Assembly: GCA_025667525.1 (NCBI GenBank) | Contig: CM046882.1 | Span: 211,776,592-211,840,591 of the forward strand | Direction: 5' to 3' | Origin: Glebionis coronaria | Lineage: Eukaryota; Streptophyta; Magnoliopsida; Asterales; Asteraceae | Length of the DNA: 64,000 bases | Shown here: positions 47,001 to 57,758 of the stretch, piece by piece | Position numbering within the stretch: position 1 is the stretch's first letter | How the letters are laid out: each line of letters begins with the position of its first letter | The notes under the pieces: model-generated | What the model was told of the DNA's origin: nothing | The model's input: only the letters and a program-made list of their open reading frames with translations | Database searches by the model: none | Program-made: the position numbers and the translations under genes

Positions 47001-47545
47001 CATTCCGATACTAGGTATCGGAAAAGGGTTTTGTATTCCCACAAGTATTTCGATTGGGATTCCGAAGGAGGTGTTTCTTTGACATTCCGATAGTTTCGGG
47101 TTTCTAGTATTCCGATCATTTTCTTTTTCATACATTCCGATAGACTGTATTCCGACGGGGATTCCGATCTGGATTCCCTTTGTCATTCTGATAGCTTTCT
47201 ATTTTCATTATTCCGATGGATACATATTCCGATCATATTCCGACTGCAACATTCTGACGGGATTCCGATAGGGCATTCCGACGGGGTTAATTGTTTATTT
47301 TTAATTCAGTTTTAAGTTTTAAAGTCACTTTTAAGTTTTTATTCATTTATTTTTAACTCGTAATTTAGTTTAATTTTTAAAGCTTTTATTTTACTTAACG
47401 ACATTTTCATTTTTGCTTTAGTTTAAAATAGATAACCAAACCTTTTAATTTTCCACCAAGAACGATTGAGTCGCACTTTTAACTAGTAATCAATTCGAAA
47501 AGACTGGAACAACGAACTTTCATACAGTGTGAAAACCATGTATTA
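44093..47545 (+). repeat. 3' LTR of Athila-1 (3453 bp, internally triplicated)
   Basis: It starts TACTAAGTGTGAAAACAC, ends GAAAACCATGTATTA and is followed by the target duplication GGGTG. It is 1861 bp longer than the 5' LTR because a ~930-bp segment is present three times. Removing the two extra copies gives about 1590 bp, close to the 1592 bp of the 5' LTR. Confidence 0.92.
44302..47093 (+). repeat. Tandem triplication (~930 bp x 3) within the Athila-1 3' LTR
   Basis: Units are about 44302-45230, 45231-46162 and 46163-47093. Each runs from TGCAAAAAGAACGGAAG to GACATTC(C/T)GATAG and includes a TATATATA box (44530, 45459, 46391) and the first part of the ATTCCGA array. Units are nearly identical to each other; the lysine-rich frame in each encodes the same residues. 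The 5' LTR has one copy, so the amplification arose after insertion. Confidence 0.93.
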
Positions 47546-49321
47546 GGGTGGTAGTTGATACAGGTTGTTCAGCTCTTGATGACGGTGTAGATTCAGTCGT
47601 TGGGGTGGTAGTTGATACCAGTTGTTCAACAAGTACTGGTGTGATAGCTGGTGTTATGACATCAGTGATGACCGGGGTGGATAGTGGTGGAATGATAGTT
47701 GATGTAACAGAAGTTATAGGAACATCCACCATGTTTTCATTTGTCGATGGATCAGTATTTGTAACCTCGACACCGTCCCCTTCAAAATTAAGATATTTCA
47801 TAACATCATCAGAGCCGGAAGTAGACTTACTTTGAAGTAGAGTTCCTGGAATGAGAGTTGCGTGAGCATCGTCGTTAATCACAGTGTTAGTGTGTTCCGG
47901 TAAAGATGTGGTGATATTGACATCATGATACAACAAATTTGTATTTTTGTTTTCACTGCTAGCACCTTCTTTACTCTGCTCACGACTTTCAAAATGGAAG
48001 TTATCAGCATCTTCATCGTTAGGATCTTCATAAAAGGCAATATCAGCATCAGGATTACCAAATTCCTCTAAGTCCTCAACAGTCTTGAGCCTGATCCTGT
48101 GGATGTTGCAAAAGCCTCTTCTCTGCTTTGCTGAAGAGTAATACGCAGTCGTTTGGCTTCAGAAATGGTTTGTTGAGCTGGTTCATCTGAAGCAACAATT
48201 GCTTCTTTACCTTTGATTTGCTTTGCTTTCTTCGGCCTTCTGAGTGGTACTTCTTCCTGTTCATCCTCAGTATGGATTATCTCATTTTCATCATCATCTT
48301 CATCAACTATTTGCATTTTCCCTGTGCCTTTATCTTTGGAGGAAGCAGTCGATTGGCGCTTTGAAACTCTTTTCTTTCGTTTAACTTTTTGCTTCTCTAA
48401 GGGAAATGAATTTGCTCGTCGAAACTATGTGTCAATATCGTGGAGCATCTCTTGATATTTATCACTTTCCTTGATTCCTTCATTGATCATTGTGTCAGGT
48501 ACTAGAGCTGGACGTAATGAATACTTTGTGGATTGAGTATCCGCATTCATTTGTAGAATCACATAGTCATCATCTTTTGTGTGGTAGAAGAAATTCCCGC
48601 GAATATCAATGTTTGGGTCACTCTTCATAAAGTGATTGATAATGAGCTTGGTGAATCTTGGGAATGGAAGATGCACGGATTTCTTCTTGGTTCCAGTAAA
48701 TTGATAACAAAATTCTTGCCAGATAAGTAGTGCATCGTCCACTTTAGATGCCGTGTAAAGTCCCCAAAATATGTGAGCTTGAGGTGGTCGCATTACGTCG
48801 GAACCCCGAGTATTTGGAGTAAGACATTTGACAAATTATGGTGATAGTGCTTTCCAGGGTTGCCCTATGTGTGATATGTTGAAATGGGATAGGTTATGGA
48901 TTTCACCTTCATAATTCAGAGCACGAATAACTCAAAACAATTCATCGTTGTTTGGGTTAGCCACAAAGTGTTCTCCTTTTGAGAACTTAGGAAAGTTAAA
49001 CAGTTGCCTAAAGATGATCAAGTTAAGTACCATTGGCGTATTGTTTATTTGGAATGAGACATTCTTTTTAGACAGTTGTCCTTGTGAAAGTGTTGCAGTG
49101 GTCCAGAACTCGTGCATGTAGACTTCGGGAACAGAGGCAGTAAGTCTGAATGCATCTTTGATAGGTGAAATTTCAAGGATATCCGTGGCGATTTTGAAAG
49201 CTACTAAAGACGGATCAAAGTCCTCTTGCAAACGAGAGTTGTTCTCAGCATATGGTAGCCTGTTGCTGAGTAAAACAAGTTCGAGATTACGTTGCCGCTA
49301 TTGTTCTTCTGTGACCGACAT
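47546..49321 (-). pseudogene. Copia ORF2, N-terminal part (right of the Athila-1 insertion)
   Basis: ATG at 49321-49319 (MSVTEEQ) opens a frame of helical sequence with IKDAFRLTASVPEVYMHEFW (near 49170-49110), FNFPKFSKGEHF, then AHIFWGLYTASKVDDALLIWQEF (near 48780-48710) and FPRFTKLIINHFMKSDP, typical of the Asteraceae copia second ORF. A Lys/Arg and Asp/Glu-rich part follows (48400-48200), then a Ser/Thr/Pro-rich region made of ~19-residue repeats ending EQPVSTTT, where Athila-1 inserted. Stops: 49298-49300 (TAG), near 48932, near 48850 and at 48425; a frameshift lies near 48080. Function unknown. It could be the SIRE-type envelope-like ORF by position, but I see no signal peptide. Confidence 0.75.
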
Positions 49322-49325
49322 CTTC

Positions 49326-50230
49326 CTGCTTAGATGAGATAAACACAAATGATATACACAAACATATATATCTTAAATCCATGTCAAGCTGTTGCATTTG
49401 CAGTAACACACGACAAGCATTAGCGCATTACATTTATTGAACAACTATAACTTGATCACGACACATGTCTATAGGTGTCACCTATCGTAATACTAGCATG
49501 AAAATCCTATAACTCTTCACAATTTTATTTTCTTTACATAATACTATACGCTATCACAATGTTTGCCAAGACTACTCATCGCAATCTTTCAAGTCATCAG
49601 AATTATAAGTTCATCACGATCCTAAATCCATCGCAATCTAACCATCCATCGTAATCCTACAACCATCGCAATGTGTAACCATCGCAATCCTATCGCAATC
49701 CTGTCCTATCGCAATCACACAGTCACTGCAATATTTCTGTTTCCATCGCAATGTTGAAAAAACTATCGCAATATGTCCCCATCGCAATACCATTACGATG
49801 CCATCGCAATGATGCGTCGAAATGCACCTTCGTAATATGCCATCGCAATGTGTCATCGTAAAGACCCATCGCAATGATCCATCGCAATGAGCCATCGGAA
49901 TGACCCATCGCAATAACCCGTTGAAATGAGACATCGGAATGACTCATCGCAATGACCATGCATCGCAATGTTGTGTCGTAATGTTCATCGCAATCCAAGA
50001 CTGGGATTCGATTTTTGAGTTTGACTTTACGATTACGGGACTTTGGCAATTTTTAAGCAAAACTGGGCAAGACCTATGTGCATCTAGGTTATCTAAACAT
50101 ATCCCACTAATCAAATTACGGTTTCCACACAAAAAGTTCGAAACCCTAATTATGATTAAATCACGAATTTGGATTGTTTGTGATGTTAAGATGGGAAGTA
50201 TTTAATAAACATAGAGTAAATAACAGATAC
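49326..50230 (-). other. Candidate intron in the ORF2 leader (905 bp)
   Basis: On the minus strand, CTAG|GTATCTG (50231/50230) could serve as a donor. TTTATCTCATCTAAGCAG|GAAG (49326/49325) is a good acceptor 4 nt before the ORF2 ATG. The stretch between contains the ATTGCGAT array. This is a prediction from sequence only. Confidence 0.45.
49578..49994 (-). repeat. Array of ATTGCGAT octamers upstream of copia ORF2
   Basis: Seventeen exact ATCGCAAT (plus-strand reading) occur within about 420 bp, with irregular spacing of about 11-50 bp, plus two ATCGGAAT and several one-base variants. In element sense the word is ATTGCGAT. Cys/Trp-rich frames across it are artefacts of the repeated word. Confidence 0.85.
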
Positions 50231-50400
50231 CTAGATAGATGGATGGATTGCAAGCAAGAAAATCAAGAATGAAGGTATGTTAATGGCGGAGAGAGTATTA
50301 TGTTTGTGTTTGTGATAGAAATGAAAGAGACGGGGAGGGGGAAGGGGTATACACGTTGACTTGGTCAACTTTGTTCCAAAATAACACATGAGACCCCCTT
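50231..50400 (-). promoter_or_regulatory. Putative internal promoter and leader for copia ORF2
   Basis: In minus-strand order: paired W-box-like words TTGACCAAGTCAA (50368-50356), a TATA-like GTGTATACC (about 50354-50346), a CT-rich tract CCCCTCCCCGTCTC, then CATAATACTCTCTCCGCC and a leader to the donor site at 50230. This resembles a plant promoter and 5' UTR rather than pol coding sequence. The W-box core TTGAC is the WRKY binding site. No experimental support. Confidence 0.35.
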
Positions 50401-51257
50401 TTTGCAAATATTGCAATATCAGTCCCCCAGTTAGTAGGATGGTTAAGAACACTAGGATTAACCGAATAACTTAACGAGGTACTAACCAACACATAAACAC
50501 GAACACTTACACTTAACACTAAATTGCAAACAACCTATACCTCAAACCATATACCACATAAAGCACACAAAGCATATAATGATGAGAATGATCGGTTTAT
50601 ATTTTCTAAAAACCCTTTTTGAAGACCAATTTTAATTACAAGAAGATTTAATATTTGCTCCCCCTTAAACACGGACCCGTTTTCTATTTAAAGAGCTGTA
50701 GTCAATGATTTTAAAGAAGCAAATATCCATGAAGACATTTTCTGTTTTAGTGATTTTATGGAAAGATTCTGATGGCAATAAGATTTCTCTTATTTTTACA
50801 AAATAAGTGCACTGAAACGTACACTAATTTGTGTTAGACCAAGTTATAAAGTAAACTTGATCCCTTACAAGGTTTTTAAGTAAACCTTTCCCGAGAAAAT
50901 TAATTCCCATTGTGAGCCAACGTTTTCGTAAGAAATACGTGACTTTAATGCGAAAAGCGGGTTATAGTCTGAAATAACTACAAGCCATATGGGCATGTTT
51001 TAAAATATGTACAACTTTTATATGGACTCTATTTATGGCGTCGTGTCAATTTTAATCGACATTTCTAAGGCCGTAAATATTACCGTACAAAAAGACATGC
51101 CCGATTTAAATGAAAAATATTTTTGGATTTTCTTGATTTTATATTTTTTATGGTTTTTCTATGTTTTATATTTTTGTATTTTTCTTTTGGTGTTTTAAAT
51201 ATATACGATAATATACAAGATCACGATCAAAGGATACTCTAGAATAGTTTACCACCA
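50401..51257 (-). other. Spacer between copia pol and the ORF2 leader
   Basis: Non-coding AT-rich sequence. It contains a copy of the purine tract TTAAGGGGGAGC at 50668-50657, identical to those next to the 3' LTR. The part nearest pol (51090-51190) is rich in AAAATCC/AAAAATATTT words like those of the Athila leaders. Confidence 0.6.
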
Positions 51258-54200
51258 CTATTCTGCAGATTCTTCTGCCAACTCCTTAAGTGTCGCTGGT
51301 GAGAATGGTTTCATGCCTAGCTTTTCGATCAAAAACTCGATACGTCGTTGATCTAAGGCCTTTGTGAATATATCTGCCAGCTGATACTCAGTGTTGACAA
51401 AATACAGTTCGATCACTCCATTTTCCACTTGCTCTTTGATGAAGTGGTAGCGTATGTCAATGTGCTTTGACCGGGAATGTTGAACGTAGTTGCAACACAG
51501 AGCAATTGCACCTTTGTTATCACCGTAGTCAGTTAATTGTGATCTCACCCAAAGAACTTGAGCACAACAACCGGACATAGCAATGTATTCAGCCTGTGTA
51601 CTTGATATCGCAGCGCTTTTCTGCCTTTTAGATGCCCAACTAACAAGTCTATCTCCAAGAAGTTGCACACTGCCAGAAGTGCTACGTCTAGTATCTTGAC
51701 ACCCAGCATAATCCGCATCTGCATATGAGATTAGTGCAATAGAGGAATCCTTCGGATACCACAGACCACGATTAAGTGTTCCTTTAAGATACCGAAAGAT
51801 TCTTTTCACAACATGTAAGTGGTTTTCGGTAGGCCGAGCCTGATACCGGGCACACATGCATATAGCAAATTGCAAATCAGGCCTGCTAGCAGTCAGATAG
51901 AGAAGGGTGCCGATCATTCCACGGTAAAGTTTAGGATCGACAGCTATTCCTTCCTTATCTTCATCTAACTTGGATCTCTCCACCATTGGAGTATCCACGG
52001 GGTCACAATTTTCAAAGTGATACTTCTTTAGTGATTCAAGAGCAAATTTGGATTGATTAATGAAGATGCCTTTGGGATTTTGAGAAATTTGTAACCCTAA
52101 GAAAAAGAAAATTTTCCCATCATCGATATCTTAAAACGTGTGGACATAATTTTCTTAAAATGGTCAGACAGTCTTTGATTAGTAGCAACAAATATTATAT
52201 CATCAACATAAATTTGTACCAGTATCATGTCGTTGTCCTCCTTGAGAATAAATAATGTTGGGTCCACTTTGCCTTTGGATAAGCCTTTCGAGTTGAGATA
52301 AGACGACAGGAGATCGTACCACGCGCGTGGAGCTTGTTTCAACCCGTAAAGAGCCTTCTTGAGCTTGTACACGTGATTAGGATGCTCCAAGTTGACGAAT
52401 CCATTCGGCTGGCTTACGTAGACATCTTCCCTTAATTCACCATTGAGAAAGGCCGTCTTAACATCCATTTGGTAGACGATCTTGTTCATGTGAGCAGCAT
52501 AAGCAAGGAATAGTCTAATTGTCTCCAATCGTGCCACATGAGCAAAGGATTCTTCAAAGTCAATACCCAAAGCTTGTTTGTAACCTCTAGCAACCAATCT
52601 AGCTTTGTTCTTCAGCACTCCACCTAACTCATCGAGTTTAACTTTATATACCCACAACAATGTAAGGATTTCAACGTTGCTGGGTAAAGGAACTAATTCC
52701 CACACTTCAAGACGTTGAAATTCATTAAGTTCCTCTTGCATGGCTTCAATCCAAGATGATTTTGTCATGGCTTGTTGCCAATTTTTAGGTTCAGTATCGG
52801 AAAGAAATGCATCAAAGCACCAATATAATGCATGTTCTTGAAGTTGGTAGCGTGTTAATACTGGTCGATTGATGTCACCAATAATATTGTGGATTGGGTG
52901 ATCCTTTGTCCATTTTGTGTTGTGAGTTTCAATCCGTGGTGGTCGGGAGTGAACGATTGCAGGAGCTTCCTCTGAGGTAGATGCACCGTTAGGGTCTTCA
53001 GGTATTTGTGAACAAAAGAAAGGAAGCTCTTGTAAGTGAGCAAATTCCAAATCGTGATCATAGTGATCCTCTTCAACATCATTAGGAACAAGTGGGGGTG
53101 ATGATTCAGGTGTAGTTTGTGAATTGGTGGGGGATGGGACATCTTGTTCAATAGTAACAGTAGATGTCTCAAACAAATTTCCATTATCTTGAGCAACAAC
53201 TTCGGGAATCGGAGCTACTGCTGTAGGTGCTGGAGCATCATTACTAGGTGGATCAAAGAATTCATCAAACATAGGCTGAAATAACTCATCCCACTCGGGC
53301 CTTGTAGGTGGTATAAATGATGGAGAAGTAGGATTGTTGGGAGTTAATCCGGAACTAATTGTACCGGTTCCCATCTCATGTAATGCGGGTTCCGAGCTGT
53401 GTTGCTAAGAAGCCATCGCTGTCAACTCATCAAAATCGACATCCAAAGTTTCTACTATCTTGCCAAGACGACGGTTATAATTTCGGTAAGCTTTCTTTGC
53501 AGGTGAGTAACCAATGAAAATTCCAATATCAGCCTTCGGTTAAAGTTTTCCCAAATTCTCACTATTTGTATTTGGATAACACAGTGCACCAAACACATGA
53601 AGAAATGAAATATCGGGTTTTTGTCCATGAAGTAGCTCATATGGATTTTTACCATGGCGTTTACGAATGATGGAGCGGTTTTGGGTATAACATGTGGTAT
53701 CCACTGCTTCAGCCCATAAGAATAAAGGAGCATTCGCATAAATCAACATAGTTCTAGCAGCTTCCATAAGTGTACGGTTACGTCTTTCCACGACACCGTT
53801 TTGTTGTAGAGTGCGAGCAACAGAAGTTTCATGTGAAATACCGACCTTTTCATAATAGTCTCGTAGAGTTTGATCAACGAACTCAGTTCCATTATCAATG
53901 TGAATGCGGCGAACAGTAGCATGAAGACGTACTTGGATCATCTTTAAGAAAGTAATAATATACTTTGGTGCTTGATCCTTAGATGCTAAAATTTTTACCC
54001 ATGCAAACCTTGAGAAATCATCCACCATGACGAGGATGTATTTTCTACCACTCACACTAGCCGTACGCATTGGCCCGCAAAGATCCATGTGCAAAAGATA
54101 CAGTGGTTCTTGGTTGGTGTCTTCAGCTTTAGGTTTCTATGATTTCTTGGTGCTTTTCCCCAAAGAACACGCGGAACATAAATGATCCTTTTCGAACTTA

Positions 54201-54703
54201 AGTTTTGGAAGACCACGAACAAGTTCGTTTTTAGCCAAATGGTTTATAGCATCAAAGTTAAGATGAGATAACCGACGATGCCACAACCATGACTTGGTCT
54301 TAGATGCTTTGGAAAGAAGGCATACAGGAGAGGCGGCCATCATGTTTTGAATGGAAAGTGTGTAGAGATTATCCCCTCGAGAACCTTTTAACAAATCATT
54401 TCGTACAAGATCACGAATAAAGCAAGTACGTTGTCGAAAAGCCACCTGAAGGTTTCAATCGCAAAATTGTCCCATTGAAAATAAATTATGACCAAGTCCT
54501 TGCACATAATATACCCTTGAAATCGTAACATTCCCAATTTGGTATTCACCATAACCCATGATCTTCGCAATATGGTCGTTGCCGAATTTACCCGTTCCCT
54601 GGAACTTGCTGACGAAATTCCTAAGCATCGAGTGATCTCCGGTCATATGCTTTGAGCATCCAGAGTCCAAGTACCAGAGGATGATTTGGACCACCTGAAA
54701 ATA
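51258..54703 (-). pseudogene. Copia pol: protease end, integrase, RT, RNase H
   Basis: One frame (54703-52097), then a frameshift. Protease active-site segment LWYLDSGCSKHMTG (about 54680-54640); pre-integrase LWHRRLSHLNFDAINHL with CSAC (54295-54150); integrase core with D, D and E in HMDLCGPM, HIDNGTEF and NGVVERRNRT; RT with [13 protein letters not shown] (near 52470), [14 protein letters not shown] and YVDDIIF (near 52200); RNase H with [10 protein letters not shown] and [10 protein letters not shown] (51740-51580). Defects: stops at 54455, 54137, 53540 and 53405, a one-base loss near 52120, and an in-frame deletion of about ten residues before DNKGAIAL (near 51524). The [13 protein letters not shown] context fits SIRE. 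The 5' end is cut by Tekay-3. Confidence 0.93.
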
Positions 54704-55138
54704 TGTGACAACCCAAAACCTAGGTCATTGCTTAATCTTATTTTACGATTATTTTTGAAATTTTTAGATGAGTTTGAACGATATTTATTTTTGGAGGTTT
54801 ATGTTTAAACCGATGTTGGAAGGTCTATATTTAATATTATTAAGTATAAGGAGTATTAGCAAGGGTGATGTCGATGGATGCCAAATATTTTATGTTTTAT
54901 TGTCGGTTGTTCGATTTTTATTATTTTTGAGGTTTTATTTAAATGACGTGTTAAGTCGAGTCGAGAGTCGATATTATTATTTTTGAGGTACGTTTTAAAT
55001 TTTTAAAAGTATCTTTATGAAACCCGAGCCCCGTAAATATTTTGAAAATTGACTAATAGTTATTTCCCGCTTTTTAGCTAACTATTTTCATTTTTAGCCA
55101 CAACTATTGCCAAATTGCAACCAAGGTCCCTACCCCAC

Positions 55139-55148
55139 TATATATAAA
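55139..55148 (+). promoter_or_regulatory. TATA box of the Tekay-3 LTR
   Basis: TATATATAAA is followed by AGCTTAAACAAACACACACTCTC, a typical start region, and a CT-rich tract from about 55200. Confidence 0.65.
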
Positions 55149-56393
55149 GCTTAAACAAACACACACTCTCACATTGCACCATTCAAAATTTTCTTCATCT
55201 TCTCTCTTTCTCTCTCTATTTTGCCGAAACACCCACCACCTACACAAACACATACAATTTTCAAATTAACTCAAGTTTGAGGATGAATTAAGCTAAACTA
55301 ATCATAGACCCACTCTTAGAATTGATCAAGGATCACATTAGTGTAAGAATTTTACACATGCAAGGCATTTTTATTATCTTGATGTTGGTAGGTAGAAACC
55401 ATGATCATGCATGGTGTTCTTGGCATGATCCATGGTGTTCTTGCTAAAAACTTTGTTAAAAACTTCATTTTGATCTAAAGGTTTTAATTTTGATGATGAT
55501 TTAGATGTTATGGTTGATGTATGATGATGTTAGGGTATAGAAATGATCATTTTTATGGTTGGTTTTAATTAAAAAGTTGATTTTGTACAAGATTTTGGTA
55601 GTCATTTTATAACAGTAAGTAAAGTATAAAATCCGAATTTTTATATTTTTAAAATGGCTTAACTTATAGCCTAGGGTTTTAGATAATTTTATTAGCTTCG
55701 ATTTGATATAAGGTAGAGCTTCTAGCTCCAAACGAGCGCGAAGTTATACTGTTTTGAATGATCGTGTACCGGGAGACGAGTATCGGCACTACATATAGTT
55801 GTTGTCGATATTTGGATCGAATCTCGGGTGCTCTAAATGGAAGTTTTTAAATATGTTACCTAATGATAATGAGGTGTTTATTTTATATTTTTAGTTTACT
55901 TTAAAACCCGAGTGTCGGTTTTGTAAACGGAGTTGTTTAAATAAGTTAAAACGGTTGTATGAAAAATTAACGTAAGTCTGTCCGTATTTTATAGTTTGAA
56001 AATGAGTAGAGTAAAAGAATTTAAAAGTAATTTCATTTGATAAACTTGTAGGAGGACTTTCTATATGTAGTAAGTTAGTTTATCGAGTCGTTTCATAAAC
56101 GGTTGACGAGTTTAAAAAGGGGTAAATAAGCTAGTACATGTAGTATGTACTGGCGGATTTTGTTAGAAGTGTAAAATGGTAAAGTAAATGTGTATTAAAG
56201 TATAATGAAGTTATTTATATCGTTTTCTCTCGAGTGTATTGTGGTTTTATGAGTTGAGTTTGATGTTATATATATATGATTTATTTCTCGAGTCATTATT
56301 AACGAACGTGCCTTATTTGATAGGTAGCGGTTCTCGTGTTTGAAAGGCATCCATTATCGTCGACGATCATCTCGTTAGATCTCTTATACTAAG

Positions 56394-56991
56394 GTGAGTC
56401 TGTAGCCTCGTTTTTTATGCTAGCTACTAAATGATTTATACCCGCGAGGGGAATACATGCTATTTGAAAATAAATGAACACAAGTCATGAGTAATTGTTG
56501 GACCCGAATGTTGCCTAAAGTTGAATTCATTGTATTGAGTAACTTGTTGCTAAAGACCCTAAATTCATGAGCCGTTAACTATCTTCTGACTTGATGTTGT
56601 GAGTCGGGAATAGCCGCTTATTCTAATGATAATACTATTGGGTTGACCACCCTATCTGAGACCAGGTCATTACATTGAGTAACCCGCTGGGAAGGATAAT
56701 TTTACGTGAATAAGATTGTGGTATTCTAGCAACTGATACCCTAGAGGGGCAATGGTTTTATTCTATTCATGCCGGCATTTGGCGTGGGTGACTATTTGGT
56801 TAAGGGGTCGGTGTCATGAGCTTAAATACAATGTTTGTTTATCATTATTATTATTGCCTTGAATATAGATTGTGTGTACGACAATTCTATAAATGATTAT
56901 GATTGATTTTCTTCTTGTGTTCAAATGTGATTTGATAAACCTATAGACTCGCTCAACATTATTGTTGACTCGTTTTATGCATGTATTTCAG
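56394..56991 (+). other. Candidate intron inside the Tekay-3 LTR (598 bp)
   Basis: Donor AAG|GTGAGTC, possible branch site TTGACT, acceptor ATGTATTTCAG|GT. Position and flanking words (TAGCCTCG after the donor, TATAGACTC before the branch site) match Tekay-1 and Tekay-2. Confidence 0.5.
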
Positions 56992-57357
56992 GTAATAGGA
57001 AGTGATGGAGCATGGAGCTTTGCTGCGGAGGTTGTGGCTTGGCTTTTGGAAGAATGTTGGTCTAAAAACTGTTTCTACCTTTTACTGTTGAACAATTTAC
57101 TTTATGTTGTGTACTTTACTAAACATGTGTTGGTTGTTGGTCGAGATCCATGGGGACTAAACGCTTTACTCTGGTGTCGTTTCAGTACACTTATGGGATG
57201 AAATTTATGTTTTAGACCTTTTATGAAAATCTTGTTTATAATTATGTGTAAACGTCTCACTTTTGAGTCGTTCAATATACCTTGTGTGATGATGCTTGTG
57301 TCTAGCACCCAATTGTGTATTTTCGCTGCGCAATGTAAATTGGGGGTGTTAGAGATT

Positions 57358-57370
57358 TGGTAATCAGAGC
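57358..57370 (+). promoter_or_regulatory. Primer-binding site of Tekay-3
   Basis: TGGTAATCAGAGC matches TGGTATCAGAGC with one extra A. It lies just after the LTR end. Leader without a recognisable feature follows to 57758. Confidence 0.75.
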
Positions 57371-57758
57371 TGCAAGTTATAGAGAACTGGGTCGATTTTG
57401 AAAATTGTCCTAAACTATAACTTTGTGTCGAAAGTATTTATTCTTCAAAAGCACACAACTCCTCTGCAACGCTCCGGTAAGATCACTTTTAGTTTTGTTT
57501 TGCGTTGTAGATGTATCCCTCATAACTGAAATGATTTCCCGAGTATTTATTAAGTAAATACTACGATATTGTATTGGAATTATTGAAAGTACGCTGAGTG
57601 CTTGTCAGCATCATTTTTTTTGCAAGCATTGCATAAACATCATTTGCATTGTGTTGCATAGCATGGATTACGTATGACATTTGCATGAGCATTGCATACT
57701 AATTATTATTTAATTAACGATGACCTTAAGTATCCTTGAACCCTTATAATTATAGAAA

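Larger units (their letters stand above)
15777..47545 (+). mobile_element. Athila-1: Ty3/gypsy Athila element carrying two nested insertions
   Basis: The 5' LTR (15777-17368), tRNA-Asp-type PBS, gag, protease-RT-RNase H-integrase and 3' LTR (44093-47545) are all present on the plus strand. It is interrupted by Athila-2 (18759-27488) in gag and by Tekay-2 (33843-44064) in the 3' non-coding region. Gag and pol resemble Athila: [11 protein letters not shown] protease, CIDYRSLNDAT and FMDD in RT. LTR divergence over the first 165 bp is about nine differences (~5%). Coding is destroyed by frameshifts and stops. LTR ends are TAATA...TATTA rather than TG...CA. Confidence 0.92.
10795..54703 (-). mobile_element. 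SIRE-like Ty1/copia element, host for nested insertions
   Basis: This is a minus-strand copia element: protease end, integrase, RT and RNase H (54703-51258), a spacer (51257-49322), a large second ORF (ORF2) split by Athila-1, purine tracts and a 3' LTR. The order INT before RT defines copia. The downstream ORF and the GGGGGAG purine tract are features of the SIRE/Maximus lineage. The 5' part (gag, 5' LTR) lies beyond Tekay-3, outside the window. Without the inserted Athila-1 the visible copia sequence is about 12.1 kb. It is inactive: stops and frameshifts occur in both ORFs in addition to the insertions. The left border is an estimate. Confidence 0.8.
54704..57353 (+). repeat. 5' LTR of Tekay-3 (2650 bp)
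   Basis: Starts TGTGACAACCC, ends GGGGGTGTTAGA (usual TGTTACA with one change). It shares with Tekay-2 the blocks TGTACCGGGAGACGAGTATC (near 55765) and GTTGTCGATATTTGGATCG (near 55799), so the two families are related. Confidence 0.92.

Noticed and set aside
49578..49994. Possible CRISPR array or satellite
   Set aside because: The repeats are 8 bp with irregular spacing, no constant-length spacers and no cas genes, in a plant retrotransposon.
49638..50049. Cys/Trp/His repeat proteins on the minus strand
   Set aside because: The apparent repeats only translate the ATTGCGAT word array in different frames.
54768..54986. Frame repeated at 63678-63896
   Set aside because: Both lie at the same place in the two Tekay-3 LTRs and show no codon constraint.
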